Shown: in pieces, positions 27,456-35,350 of the stretch
How positions within the stretch are numbered: the stretch's first letter is position 1
Layout of the letters: the number at the start of each line of letters is the position of its first letter
NCBI GenBank assembly: GCA_964442385.1
Contig: CAYTYZ010000001.1
Location: 1-64,000 of the forward strand
Length of the DNA: 64,000 bases
Direction of reading: 5' to 3'
From: CAYTYZ01 sp964442385
GTDB lineage: Bacteria > Patescibacteriota > Microgenomatia > UBA12405
Notes under the pieces: model-generated
Told to the model about the DNA's origin: nothing
The model's database searches: none
The model's input: only the letters and a program-made list of their open reading frames with translations
Position numbers and translations under genes: made by a program

Positions 27456-29066
27456 ATGTCAAAAAAATTGTTGGCCTTTGTAATTTTTCTCTTTGCCTTT
27501 CACACTCTCTTTTATTATGGCCTTACTGGCTACAGCTTCTTTTTCTCTACATTGGCTTTCTCAATCCTGATTTTTCTAAACCGCAAACCCGGACATAATC
27601 GACTGGCACACTTACTACTAGGATCAAACCTAGCCCTATCTCTCTGGGAAGCCACCCATGTTCACTCACTTATGACCAACGTAAATTCCCTTGCCTCAAC
27701 TCTACTCTTGGGTCTCACCTGGACCTGCTACAGAGATGAGTTTGGTAGTCTATTTCCCAGTCTTTTTAGGCTTGGAATTGAAAAAATAACTCTTACCGCT
27801 CCCAAAGGAAATTATAAAAAAATACCCTTTGTTCCCATTATATTTGGAACCATTGCCTCACTAATTGTAACCGGAATATTGGCCAGCGCTGATCAGCTTT
27901 TTTCCCAAAAAATCAAGTTTATCTTAGACTTGTTTAGCCAAGAATTTTGGCAAAGATTGTCAACTACTATCGGAATCTCAATTCCACTTATCCCCGCTCT
28001 GTATATTTATTTTCGCAAAGTTAAACTAGATAAAAAACTGGAAGTTACCATTCATGACATTCGATTATTTTTTGCCAGCAGTTCCTCTTGGGCTAGCCTG
28101 TTTTTATCCGGCGTTTTAAGTTTCTTCATCTTTACTTCTCTTAGTTATCTAACTAACAAACTTGACCCCCACTTGCCTGGATTTACTTATAGTAGCTATG
28201 TTACCCAAGGCTTTAATGAACTAATTATTGCTGCCCTGCTCTCTTTTATTATTGCCCAACTAGCCACCAACTTTTTTTCCAAAATCTTATCCCTACTCAC
28301 ACTTGGCATGGTTGGCCTTAATCTCTGCAAGCTTAGTCTCTACATTTCCGAAAACGGCCTAACCCAAACTAGAGTCCTAGGCGTTTGGTTTCTATTTTGG
28401 CTTGCCATCATTCTTGTTTTCCAGCTAATAAATAAAAAACAGGTATATTATTTATCTTTAGTAACTTCTATTATTCTCCTATTTTTAGCCAATATATTTG
28501 ATACAGATGGTCTTATTATGTCCAACTATCCTCCCAAAGTAAACGGTTCGGTAGACAACTACTATATGATTCAAAATTTTGGTTTTAAAACCAAACATCT
28601 CTGGCCACAACTGCTTAGTAAAAATACTGCAATTATCAACAACTATCTGCTTCTTGACCCAAAAAAAATCACTTTTGACCAATACTATACTGCCCATTGG
28701 GCTATAAATGAAAATAGTAGTATTCAATACAAGATAAAACAACTCTTGGAAAAATACGGTTCTCCTTCTGAACTTGACCAGGTAAGTAATTTTGAATATG
28801 CCAACAGCGAGGAGCAGCAAACCGCCAATCAAAAACTCCACAATTTAGAGACATTAAGCCAACGTGAACGTCAGTTGTTATGGCTACCACCCAACTCCTG
28901 GCCCTATCAAAACCCGCAAGAAAAAAGTTTCTACAATCCTACTCTAATTGAAATCTACAAAAATATTTCCAACCAGAGTAGTCAACTTGATTCTTTTGAG
29001 AAAAATATACCAGTTGAGATTAACTCTGACTTTGGGCAAAAAATGTGGGATAGGAAAACCTACTAG
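27456..29066 (+). CDS. DUF4173/DUF4153-like membrane protein
   Basis: 536 residues. Roughly the first 350 form about ten membrane segments. The motif YSSYVTQGFNELI matches the (Y/F)-x2-Y-x3-GF-x2-L motif I associate with DUF4173. Residues 350-536 are a soluble domain on one side of the membrane. Function of the family is unknown. It diverges from the giant gene with 91 bases between the two start codons. A TTGACA (29067-29072) right after its stop may belong to the next small gene. Confidence 0.75.
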   Translation: MSKKLLAFVIFLFAFHTLFYYGLTGYSFFFSTLAFSILIFLNRKPGHNRLAHLLLGSNLALSLWEATHVHSLMTNVNSLASTLLLGLTWTCYRDEFGSLFPSLFRLGIEKITLTAPKGNYKKIPFVPIIFGTIASLIVTGILASADQLFSQKIKFILDLFSQEFWQRLSTTIGISIPLIPALYIYFRKVKLDKKLEVTIHDIRLFFASSSSWASLFLSGVLSFFIFTSLSYLTNKLDPHLPGFTYSSYVTQGFNELIIAALLSFIIAQLATNFFSKILSLLTLGMVGLNLCKLSLYISENGLTQTRVLGVWFLFWLAIILVFQLINKKQVYYLSLVTSIILLFLANIFDTDGLIMSNYPPKVNGSVDNYYMIQNFGFKTKHLWPQLLSKNTAIINNYLLLDPKKITFDQYYTAHWAINENSSIQYKIKQLLEKYGSPSELDQVSNFEYANSEEQQTANQKLHNLETLSQRERQLLWLPPNSWPYQNPQEKSFYNPTLIEIYKNISNQSSQLDSFEKNIPVEINSDFGQKMWDRKTY

Positions 29067-29121
29067 TTGACACTTTTTATATTTTTCCGCATAGTTATTA
29101 TAGTTATTAATATAAAAAAAC

Positions 29122-29196
29122 ATGCCCGTAAAAAAAGCAAAGAAAGTAGTCAAGAAAGTAGCTAAAAAAACTACTGCTAAAAAAAAGAAAAGATAG
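29122..29196 (+). CDS. Very short lysine-rich peptide, 24 aa
   Basis: MPVKKAKKVVKKVAKKTTAK and four more basic residues, ending with TAG. More than half of the residues are Lys or Arg, in the style of histone H1 tails or ribosomal extensions. TTGACA lies 50 bases upstream and a strong hairpin terminator starts 14 bases after the stop, so it looks like a transcription unit. There is no Shine-Dalgarno sequence. It might bind nucleic acid; that is inferred from charge only. It could also be a chance frame. Confidence 0.5.
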   Translation: MPVKKAKKVVKKVAKKTTAKKKKR

Positions 29197-29209
29197 TTTT
29201 TCTTAAATC

Positions 29210-29240
29210 AAAAAACCGGCATTTATTTGCCGGTTTTTTT
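29210..29240. terminator. Bidirectional intrinsic terminator
   Basis: AACCGGCA and TGCCGGTT form a stem flanked by A and T runs on both sides. It serves the small basic ORF on the plus strand and rpmB on the minus strand, and overlaps the last codons of rpmB. Confidence 0.9.
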
Positions 29241-29438
29241 GTGGGACATTCTCGTTCCGGCTTCCTTTTTAAGTTTTTTAAGTTCCTTACTTGCAAACGT
29301 ACCAGTTACTTTTTCACCATCTAAATAAAAGGTGGCTTTTTGCAAATTTTTCCCAAATTTTCTTGGGGTTCGATTTTGGGCATGAGACCGGTTTCTTCCA
29401 ATACCAGACCTCTTACCATCATAAGGTATGACTATCAT
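29223..29438 (-). CDS. rpmB: Ribosomal protein bL28
   Basis: 71 residues of the large-subunit protein bL28. The core RNRSHAQNRTPRKFGKNLQK matches the family motif SHxNxxTxRxxxPNLQK. There are no zinc-binding cysteines. The C-terminus is short and lysine rich. ATG 29438 lies seven bases after a TATAGT box, so the mRNA is probably leaderless. The stop codon is within the terminator hairpin. Confidence 0.9.
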   Translation of the reverse strand: MIVIPYDGKRSGIGRNRSHAQNRTPRKFGKNLQKATFYLDGEKVTGTFASKELKKLKKEAGTRMSHKKTGK

Positions 29439-29442
29439 AGGC

Positions 29443-29451
29443 TATACTATA
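29443..29451. promoter_or_regulatory. Two overlapping divergent -10 boxes
   Basis: TATACT on the plus strand (29443-29448) is five bases before ATG 29454. TATAGT on the minus strand (29446-29451) is seven bases before ATG 29438. Only 15 bases separate the two start codons, so the genes may compete for polymerase. Confidence 0.6.
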
Positions 29452-29453
29452 CC

Positions 29454-30038
29454 ATGCTCGATCCTATCTCGCTAGTTCTAGTCGTTATCTCACTTTCTGT
29501 CCACGAATTTGCCCATGCTCTGGTAGCCGACCGACTTGGCGACCCAACACCACGAGCCCAAGGTCGCCTTACCCTAAACCCCCTGGCTCACCTAGACCCC
29601 TTGGGCACCCTTGCACTACTTTTTGCTGGTTTTGGCTGGGGTAAACCTGTCCAAATCGACACCTATAACCTCTCCTCCCCCCGGCGCGATGAAACCATTA
29701 TTTCCCTGGCAGGACCCATATCTAACTTTATCTTGGCTGTACTGTTTACCTTCTTAGTCTATACCATTGGCGGCCAACAGTTTTTTCTCAAAGCCATTTT
29801 TTTAAACCTAGCCCTTGGAGTTTTTAATCTTTTACCACTTTGGCCTTTAGATGGCTCTAAAATACTTGTTAATATCTTGCCTTTTGAAACTGGAATACGC
29901 CTTAAATCCGTCTACGAACAATACAGTCTCCCGCTAATAGTTCTTTTCATGTTACCCCTAGTTAACAGCCAAAGTCTTGCCAGCCTGGTTGTCAGGCCAG
30001 CCATAAATTTCCTAGCCTCATTTTTGCTTAGTTTTTAA
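29454..30038 (+). CDS. Site-2-protease family membrane metalloprotease
   Basis: 194 residues, with the zinc motif HEFAH (17-21) in the first membrane helix and the second motif LLPLWPLDGSKIL, where the Asp completes the zinc site. This short S2P form lacks a PDZ domain. Such proteases cut membrane-bound substrates within the bilayer; the substrate is not known. ATG 29454 is chosen because the -10 box is just upstream and an earlier in-frame start would lie inside rpmB. Confidence 0.9.
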   Translation: MLDPISLVLVVISLSVHEFAHALVADRLGDPTPRAQGRLTLNPLAHLDPLGTLALLFAGFGWGKPVQIDTYNLSSPRRDETIISLAGPISNFILAVLFTFLVYTIGGQQFFLKAIFLNLALGVFNLLPLWPLDGSKILVNILPFETGIRLKSVYEQYSLPLIVLFMLPLVNSQSLASLVVRPAINFLASFLLSF

Positions 30039-30093
30039 TAAATATTACGATTGGTTATTGACTTCCTAGTATCAGTTTATCTATTATGTATAT

Positions 30094-30546
30094 ATGGATA
30101 ACCGCAACAAAACTATTCTCGCTATGTTTTCGCTTGCTTTTTGTGCTCTTGCTGGTCTACAAGTTGCCGGAAAATACGTCAGCTTTAGTCAATCCTCGGT
30201 TTTAGGAGAATCTGCTTCAATTGAAACAGCCCTCGGTGGCAAGCCAAACTTTGCCCTCTGTAATTTTGATCAACAATGCAATAGTGGTACCTGCGACATG
30301 AATACCAAGCGCTGTATTCCAAAACCAGCCTCCAGTCCTTTTGTTGCCCAATATGGCCAAAAAGAACCCGAAGTAACTCCAGTCTCCACCACTTCCACTA
30401 CCCAGGCTCAATATATCCCCTGTGGAGAGCTCAAAGCCCTTGAAGCCCAATATTGCACCAATCCTAAACAAACCACAGCCCAGCGACTTGCTGGTTCACT
30501 CAGCTGTCTAACTTTCCAAAGAAATATTTCATCTTTTTGTAAATAA
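30094..30546 (+). CDS. Secreted or membrane-anchored Cys-rich small protein
   Basis: 150 residues. A hydrophobic N-terminal segment (TILAMFSLAFCALAGLQVA) is either a signal peptide or an anchor. After it comes a compact cysteine cluster, CNFDQQCNSGTCDMNTKRC, typical of small disulfide-rich extracellular domains, then a Ser/Thr/Pro linker and a second four-cysteine tail. TATTAT lies six bases before ATG. Function unknown; a surface protein is the likely role. Confidence 0.75.
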   Translation: MDNRNKTILAMFSLAFCALAGLQVAGKYVSFSQSSVLGESASIETALGGKPNFALCNFDQQCNSGTCDMNTKRCIPKPASSPFVAQYGQKEPEVTPVSTTSTTQAQYIPCGELKALEAQYCTNPKQTTAQRLAGSLSCLTFQRNISSFCK

Positions 30547-30558
30547 AGCTTAGCCTCA

Positions 30559-30807
30559 TTATACAAGTTTGTTAAGTTTGACCACCATTTCGTCTATTTC
30601 TATCTCGCTCATACCGTGAACAGCCCCACCCTGCTCTAGTGTTTCCATGGTCGAGGCAAAACACCCCACACAGTGAAACCCGTAATCTTCCGTCAAAATT
30701 TCAGCTAGCTGCGGATAAAAAGTTATTATCTCGCCTATAGGCATATCCTTGGCAATCTTTCCTAGTTTTTTAGTCTTAGGCTTATTTTCTTTAATTGTTA
30801 GTTTCAT
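30559..30807 (-). CDS. DUF1858 redox-disulfide domain protein
   Basis: 82 residues of the DUF1858 type, also known as hybrid-cluster-protein-associated redox disulfide domain. The signature is FHCVGCFASTMETLEQGG followed by VHGMSE. The CxxC pair is probably redox active. Partner proteins are not evident here. The first 20 residues are a lysine-rich extension. Confidence 0.85.
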   Translation of the reverse strand: MKLTIKENKPKTKKLGKIAKDMPIGEIITFYPQLAEILTEDYGFHCVGCFASTMETLEQGGAVHGMSEIEIDEMVVKLNKLV

Positions 30808-31008
30808 TAGGTATAAAGCGAATTTAGTATTATAATAGATTATATCTTATCTCGCTCTTTAACCGACAGATCAACTTCTAGGTTAATCTTTTAGAAGTGT
30901 GGGTTGCATTGGTGTTTTTTCTAGCTACCTCACGACTAGGGTTTACGCGTATCCAGCTCAGATTCTGTTTTGGATCAGTTTACCCGCCTTTCGCTTTTAG
31001 CGGAAAAG
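30808..31008. other. Intergenic region without a recognised gene
   Basis: Two hairpins can be drawn: ACTTCTA paired with TAGAAGT around 30870-30897, and CCGC with GCGG near 30986-31004. I do not recognise a known RNA family. Confidence 0.4.
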
Positions 31009-32163
31009 TCATGCAGCCCACTCTTGTACAAGATTCCACACTTTTTCCAAAGACTTTTTATTATTCCCGGCTTCTCTTGCTATATTTTCCTTATACAGAC
31101 TTCTATAATAATCTGGCCTTTTTACAAAGTCCCTAATAAATCTAGCCATAGCGATTGGATCTTCTGCCACCAATCCCAGCTTTTTTTGTCGAATTATATC
31201 GATATTGCCATCTTCCTGACCACCAATATGGGTAATCGACACAAAAGGCTTTTGGCAGGCCACCACATCAAACAAAAAGTTAGGTCCGGCCTTGCCCATT
31301 ACAATGTCACAACACGACAATACTTCAGCCATATTGTCTATCCAGGCCAAGCAAGCAATATTTAAATTATTCCTAACCAAAGGCAAACTTTTTACTATAG
31401 TTTTAAAATTATCTACCATTTCTTTTGCATTCTCATCTTTCCCAGTATTAAAAATTACTTGTAGTGGTTTTCTTACAGTCAGTAAAATTGGCAGTAGCAT
31501 GCTCATCGAGCTTGTCCCCAGGCTTCCACCACCCACGAAAATTGTTGGTATTCCTTCTTTTAGCCCCAACTTATTTTTAAATTCTGCTATTTCTTTGGCC
31601 TGAAACTTAGTAAACATACTCATTCGAGTCCACCAGCCGGTAATTTCCATGTTTTTCTTGCTAAGTCCAAAATCCTTGGCTGCCTTGACCATTTCATTAT
31701 CATAAACCAAATGTTTTTCAGCTCCATTTACAAAAGATAGCGTATTTACCGACCAAGGGTCAGCCACTACCGTCCACAAATCAAAAGAAAATCCATAATC
31801 TTTTTTCATTTTTACCAAAGCTTGGGAGTGGAAAAAATAAGCACAAATTATCAAATCTGGCTTGTGTTTGTTAACCAACCTGGTTAAGGCCGGTATATTT
31901 TTATAAGAATACTCAATACTCAACTCTCGAATTGACTTGATGGTAAACAGTTTTACTGCCACTCTGTTTCCTGCCGGAAAATTACGGTAAGCCCAGCTAT
32001 ACAGCTCCCCACCCAATCCAGTTTCAGCCCTAACCTCGGCAAATTCTACACTATACTTATCCTTGCCTACCAAGGCTAAATAATCATATAAAGCTTTGGC
32101 AATCGACCGATGCCCCCAAGGCATATGATCTGTAAGTACTAAAATTCGTTTGTGTTGCACCAA
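31009..32163 (-). CDS. MurG/MGDG-synthase-like glycosyltransferase
   Basis: 384 residues of the GT28 type. The N-terminal acceptor domain begins RILVLTDHMPWGHRSIAKAL, as in monogalactosyl-diacylglycerol synthases. The C-terminal donor domain has FVGGGSLGTSS and a segment VMGKAGPNFLFDVVACQKPF, similar to the KxGG/PGG donor-binding region. It probably transfers a sugar from a UDP-sugar to a lipid or wall precursor. Start is GTG 32163. A desaturase and a membrane-anchored methyltransferase lie 600-1,200 bases away, so a lipid target is plausible. Confidence 0.8.
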   Translation of the reverse strand: MVQHKRILVLTDHMPWGHRSIAKALYDYLALVGKDKYSVEFAEVRAETGLGGELYSWAYRNFPAGNRVAVKLFTIKSIRELSIEYSYKNIPALTRLVNKHKPDLIICAYFFHSQALVKMKKDYGFSFDLWTVVADPWSVNTLSFVNGAEKHLVYDNEMVKAAKDFGLSKKNMEITGWWTRMSMFTKFQAKEIAEFKNKLGLKEGIPTIFVGGGSLGTSSMSMLLPILLTVRKPLQVIFNTGKDENAKEMVDNFKTIVKSLPLVRNNLNIACLAWIDNMAEVLSCCDIVMGKAGPNFLFDVVACQKPFVSITHIGGQEDGNIDIIRQKKLGLVAEDPIAMARFIRDFVKRPDYYRSLYKENIAREAGNNKKSLEKVWNLVQEWAA

Positions 32164-32202
32164 GTCTAATTATCGCAAATTTGCAAAAAAATACAAATAT
32201 GA

Positions 32203-32607
32203 CTATTTATTACCTCTATTTTCCAATTCTCTTATTCTAGCCCTAAGTTCTTGTATCACCACCAGTGCTTCTTCCAGAGTCTTTGGATCACCTTCAGCAC
32301 CTGCCTTTTGTTGTTCTAAATAGTCAAGCAGTCTTTGTATGGCCCATTTTCCAGGTTCGTCTTGAAAAGAAGCTAAGCGGAGAACAAGTCTAGAAGCGAC
32401 CCATTTTGGCATTCCATCAACATTAAATCCTGCAAGCAAAACATCTCTCTTTGGCGAATTAAATAATATTTCTTTTACAATCCTATATCTTCCATCTGCT
32501 GTGGCCCATTGTGGCAAAGATCCCAATCTACCTACAACACCATCGTGGTCATATTTAGGTATTTCAGCCTGTGGAGGCGATGGCCTACCAGAATCCAATG
32601 AATTCAT
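32203..32607 (-). CDS. Hypothetical protein with C-terminal coiled coil, 134 aa
   Basis: No family recognised. Residues 100-132 form a predicted coiled coil (LEEALVVIQELRARIREL). The N-terminus is proline rich (SGRPSPPQAEIPKYDHDG). Start ATG 32607 is preferred over TTG 32613 because a near-perfect promoter ends six bases upstream of ATG, making the mRNA leaderless. Confidence 0.65.
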   Translation of the reverse strand: MNSLDSGRPSPPQAEIPKYDHDGVVGRLGSLPQWATADGRYRIVKEILFNSPKRDVLLAGFNVDGMPKWVASRLVLRLASFQDEPGKWAIQRLLDYLEQQKAGAEGDPKTLEEALVVIQELRARIRELENRGNK

Positions 32608-32613
32608 ATCCAA

Positions 32614-32642
32614 ATTCTACCTCTAACCTATAATACTGTCAA
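32614..32642 (-). promoter_or_regulatory. Near-consensus promoter for a leaderless gene
   Basis: On the minus strand TTGACA (32637-32642), a 17-base spacer and TAGAAT (32614-32619), then six bases to the ATG at 32607. Confidence 0.8.
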
Positions 32643-32688
32643 GTCTACGATCGATAATGACATAAATTCCTGTTAAAATAGACGATAA

Positions 32689-32760
32689 GCCCGAATAGCT
32701 CAGTGGTAGAGCAACGCCTTTGTAACGCGTAGGTCGCAGGTTCAAATCCCGCTTCGGGCT
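32689..32760 (+). tRNA. tRNA-Thr (anticodon TGT)
   Basis: Acceptor GCCCGAA pairs with TTCGGGC. The D arm is GCTC...GAGC and the anticodon loop TTTGTAA gives TGT. The T-loop is TTCAAAT. The discriminator is T and no CCA is encoded. The next base but one starts the ATG of a methyltransferase gene. Confidence 0.95.
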
Positions 32761-32761
32761 C

Positions 32762-33289
32762 ATGGTAATGATAATCTATCTGCTGCTCACTATTGCTAGC
32801 CTAGCCATTCTTTACAAGCTTATCTACCACACTTTTCTCCACCCAGGTGCTATCTATTACCCCAGTAAACCGGAAGTAATTGAAACTTTAATCAAGCATT
32901 TAAAATTAAAAAAAGATGACCTCGTAATCGACTTGGGCTCCGGAGATGGCCGCATTCTCTTTGCCTTTGCACACAAAGGGGTAAAAAGCATAGGCTATGA
33001 GATCAACCCCTTTTTGGCTAAAAAATCCCAACAAGTTGCCCAAGAACTAGACTTAGACAAATTGGTTACCATTTACACCCAAAGCATGTACAATTCCGAC
33101 CTGTCCCAGGCCACCATCATTGTTCTTTATCAGTTTCCCCAGTACATGAAAAAATTATTTTCCCACATCCAAAAAAGTATTACCAAGCCAGTGACCATAG
33201 TCTCCAACGACTATGAATTCCCAGGACTATTACCATTTAAAACCGTTAATAAAATTTACTACTATCACGTAGACCCACTATCTCTCTGA
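32762..33289 (+). CDS. Membrane-anchored SAM-dependent methyltransferase
   Basis: 175 residues. An N-terminal membrane helix (residues 3-20) is followed by a class I methyltransferase fold with motif I VIDLGSGDGRILFAF and the acidic strand end GYEINP. The target is unknown; membrane anchoring and the neighbouring desaturase suggest lipid or membrane protein. The ATG is one base after the tRNA-Thr discriminator, so cleavage of the tRNA 3' end would leave a leaderless mRNA. A second ATG at 32768 is in frame. Confidence 0.82.
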   Translation: MVMIIYLLLTIASLAILYKLIYHTFLHPGAIYYPSKPEVIETLIKHLKLKKDDLVIDLGSGDGRILFAFAHKGVKSIGYEINPFLAKKSQQVAQELDLDKLVTIYTQSMYNSDLSQATIIVLYQFPQYMKKLFSHIQKSITKPVTIVSNDYEFPGLLPFKTVNKIYYYHVDPLSL

Positions 33290-33300
33290 TATAGTTAATT

Positions 33301-34308
33301 ATGGTTGCCATAGCTCAAAATCAGCTTCACTATCAAAACTTAAAAAAACTAATCGACCAAAATCATCTTTTAGACCGCCAGCCAGTATATTATTTCCTTA
33401 AAATTTCTTTAAATCTGGCCCTACTTGCCCTTTGGATTTTTATATTTTTGCAAATAAACTCTAATGTTTTTCAAATACTTTTCGCCATACCTTTGGGCTT
33501 TATTCTAACTCAAATTTATGGCATGGCCCATGATGCTGGCCACATGGCTATTGCTAAATCCAGCTTTATCAACGACATGATTGGCGTTCTTCACACCGGA
33601 CCCTTGGGTGGAGCCAGTTATTCCTGGTGGAAAGACAAACATAATCAACACCATGCCCACCCCAACGAACTCGAGTCTGATCCAGATATAGACTTTCCAG
33701 TAGTAATTTTTCATCCTTCGCAGTATCAAACTAAAAAGCCTTTTCAACGTTGGATGATTCGCCATCAAACTTTTTTTTACATATTTTTAGTAAGCCTAGT
33801 CCCCTACAATATGCGTTTTCATTCGCTTCGCATCTTGTACCAAAACAAAGCTAAATATCGACTTCTTGAAACCCTTACCATGCTTAGTCATTTTGTCTTT
33901 TTCTGGGGTTTTATCTTTAATCATCTTGGAGGCACAAAAGGTTTGGTATTTTTTATGCTTACTCAGGCCACTCTTGGTCTGCACCTAGCCGCCATTTTTG
34001 CCCCCAATCACAAAGGTATGCCCATTTTGGAAAAAGGAACCACCCTGGACTTTGCCAGCAAACAAATTATGACCAGTCGCAACGTCAAATCCGGAATGCT
34101 CACTGATTTCTTATATTTAGGTCTAAACTATCAAATTGAACACCATCTTTTCCCTAGTCTACCGAGAAACAAAATGCATGCTGCCAATCTTTTAGTCAAA
34201 GACTACTGCCTCAAAAACAAGGTGCCATATTATGAAACTGATATCATAACTTCTTATAAAGAAATCTACTCGGAATTAAAAAAGGTCCAAGAGGCAGTAA
34301 GCGCCTAG
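33301..34308 (+). CDS. Fatty acid desaturase
   Basis: 335 residues of the membrane di-iron desaturase family. The three histidine boxes are HDAGH (77-81), HNQHH (114-118) and QIEHH (about 277-281). Two hydrophobic hairpins surround them. It would insert a double bond into acyl chains of lipids using oxygen and an electron donor. Many reduced bacteria of this type are thought to lack fatty acid synthesis, so it may act on acquired lipids; this is inference. It starts 11 bases after the methyltransferase gene. Confidence 0.93.
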   Translation: MVAIAQNQLHYQNLKKLIDQNHLLDRQPVYYFLKISLNLALLALWIFIFLQINSNVFQILFAIPLGFILTQIYGMAHDAGHMAIAKSSFINDMIGVLHTGPLGGASYSWWKDKHNQHHAHPNELESDPDIDFPVVIFHPSQYQTKKPFQRWMIRHQTFFYIFLVSLVPYNMRFHSLRILYQNKAKYRLLETLTMLSHFVFFWGFIFNHLGGTKGLVFFMLTQATLGLHLAAIFAPNHKGMPILEKGTTLDFASKQIMTSRNVKSGMLTDFLYLGLNYQIEHHLFPSLPRNKMHAANLLVKDYCLKNKVPYYETDIITSYKEIYSELKKVQEAVSA

Positions 34309-34324
34309 TCTGCTAAAATATCCC

Positions 34325-34999
34325 ATGGCACTTTCTGATCAAAAAATCCTTCGTGAAATTAAATCTGGAGATATTATCATCCACCCCTTTAATCCCGCCA
34401 ACCTGTCTACTTCCAGTTACGACGTTACCCTTGGGCCTTATTATTTTCAAGAACAACACCGCAGTAAACACCACCACAATATTTACAACATTTGGTCTCA
34501 AGAACATACCGAATACATTTGGGGGAAATCACCCCTTAGGGCTGAAAAAGCTAAACTAGTATTTCAAAAATATAATTTCGACTGGAAAGGAATTTCTCCC
34601 CAAGATGAAGTTATTCTCATAGAACCGGGCGAAACCCTTTTGTGTCACACCAATGAATTTATCGGTGGTAAAAATCATATTACCACCATGATGAAGGCTA
34701 GATCTTCTATGGGCCGCAGTTTTATTGAAGTCTGCAAATGTGCTGGCTGGGGAGATGTGGGTTATATCAACCGCTGGACTATGGAAATTACCAACAACTC
34801 CCAGCGCTACGCCATACCATTAGTCGTAGGCAGACGCATTGCCCAAATAGTCTTTTTTGAAACTGGACCAATTTTAGAAAAAGATTACTCTACTTCGGGC
34901 AAGTACCAATCCAGTAATTCCATCAAAGACCTAGAAAAAAACTGGTCACCAAACCAAATGCTTCCCAGGCTATACAAAGACAAAGAAATTACAAAATAA
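34325..34999 (+). CDS. dcd: dCTP deaminase family protein
   Basis: Converts dCTP to dUTP, or in bifunctional members directly to dUMP. 224 residues, with the conserved IEPGETLLCHTNEFIGG strand, the ARSSMGR substrate motif and a segment containing NRWTMEITNN. The C-terminal tail is longer than in short dCTP deaminases. The convergent sufU gene overlaps its last 11 bases. Confidence 0.88.
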   Translation: MALSDQKILREIKSGDIIIHPFNPANLSTSSYDVTLGPYYFQEQHRSKHHHNIYNIWSQEHTEYIWGKSPLRAEKAKLVFQKYNFDWKGISPQDEVILIEPGETLLCHTNEFIGGKNHITTMMKARSSMGRSFIEVCKCAGWGDVGYINRWTMEITNNSQRYAIPLVVGRRIAQIVFFETGPILEKDYSTSGKYQSSNSIKDLEKNWSPNQMLPRLYKDKEITK

Positions 35000-35348
35000 T
35001 TTTCTTTAATATTTCAAGTCCTAAATAAGCACACTTTTTTCGAGAACTAGACAAAGGAATCCCCAACATTTTTTCAATATCTACATAACCAATTTTTTTT
35101 ACTTCTTCCAGTTTCATACCCCTTACTTTTTCAGTCAGCATGGATGTACTGGCCATGGATACTGCACAACCCTGCCCGTTAAATTTAATGTCTTTTACCT
35201 GCCCATCTACAACACACACACTCATTTCTATCTGGTCACCACACATTGGATTATTTTGCTCACTACACTTGCAGTTTTTATCAATCTCACCAAAATTTTG
35301 TGGATCTTTATAATGATCTAGAATTTGTTGTTGATAAAGATCATCCAT
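34989..35348 (-). CDS. sufU: SufU-type iron-sulfur scaffold or sulfur acceptor
   Basis: 119 residues of the IscU/SufU family with C36 (NPMCGDQ), C61 (GQGCAVS) and C106 (RKKCAYLG). In the SUF system it takes sulfur from SufS and passes it to SufBCD. Asp38 after the first Cys matches the zinc-binding type. It is the last gene of the sufS-IMPase-sufU unit and lies two bases after the upstream stop. Confidence 0.92.
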   Translation of the reverse strand: MDDLYQQQILDHYKDPQNFGEIDKNCKCSEQNNPMCGDQIEMSVCVVDGQVKDIKFNGQGCAVSMASTSMLTEKVRGMKLEEVKKIGYVDIEKMLGIPLSSSRKKCAYLGLEILKKIIL

Positions 35349-35350
35349 AT

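Noticed and set aside
30808..31008. A structured RNA or riboswitch
   Set aside because: Only short hairpins can be drawn and no known RNA core is recognised.
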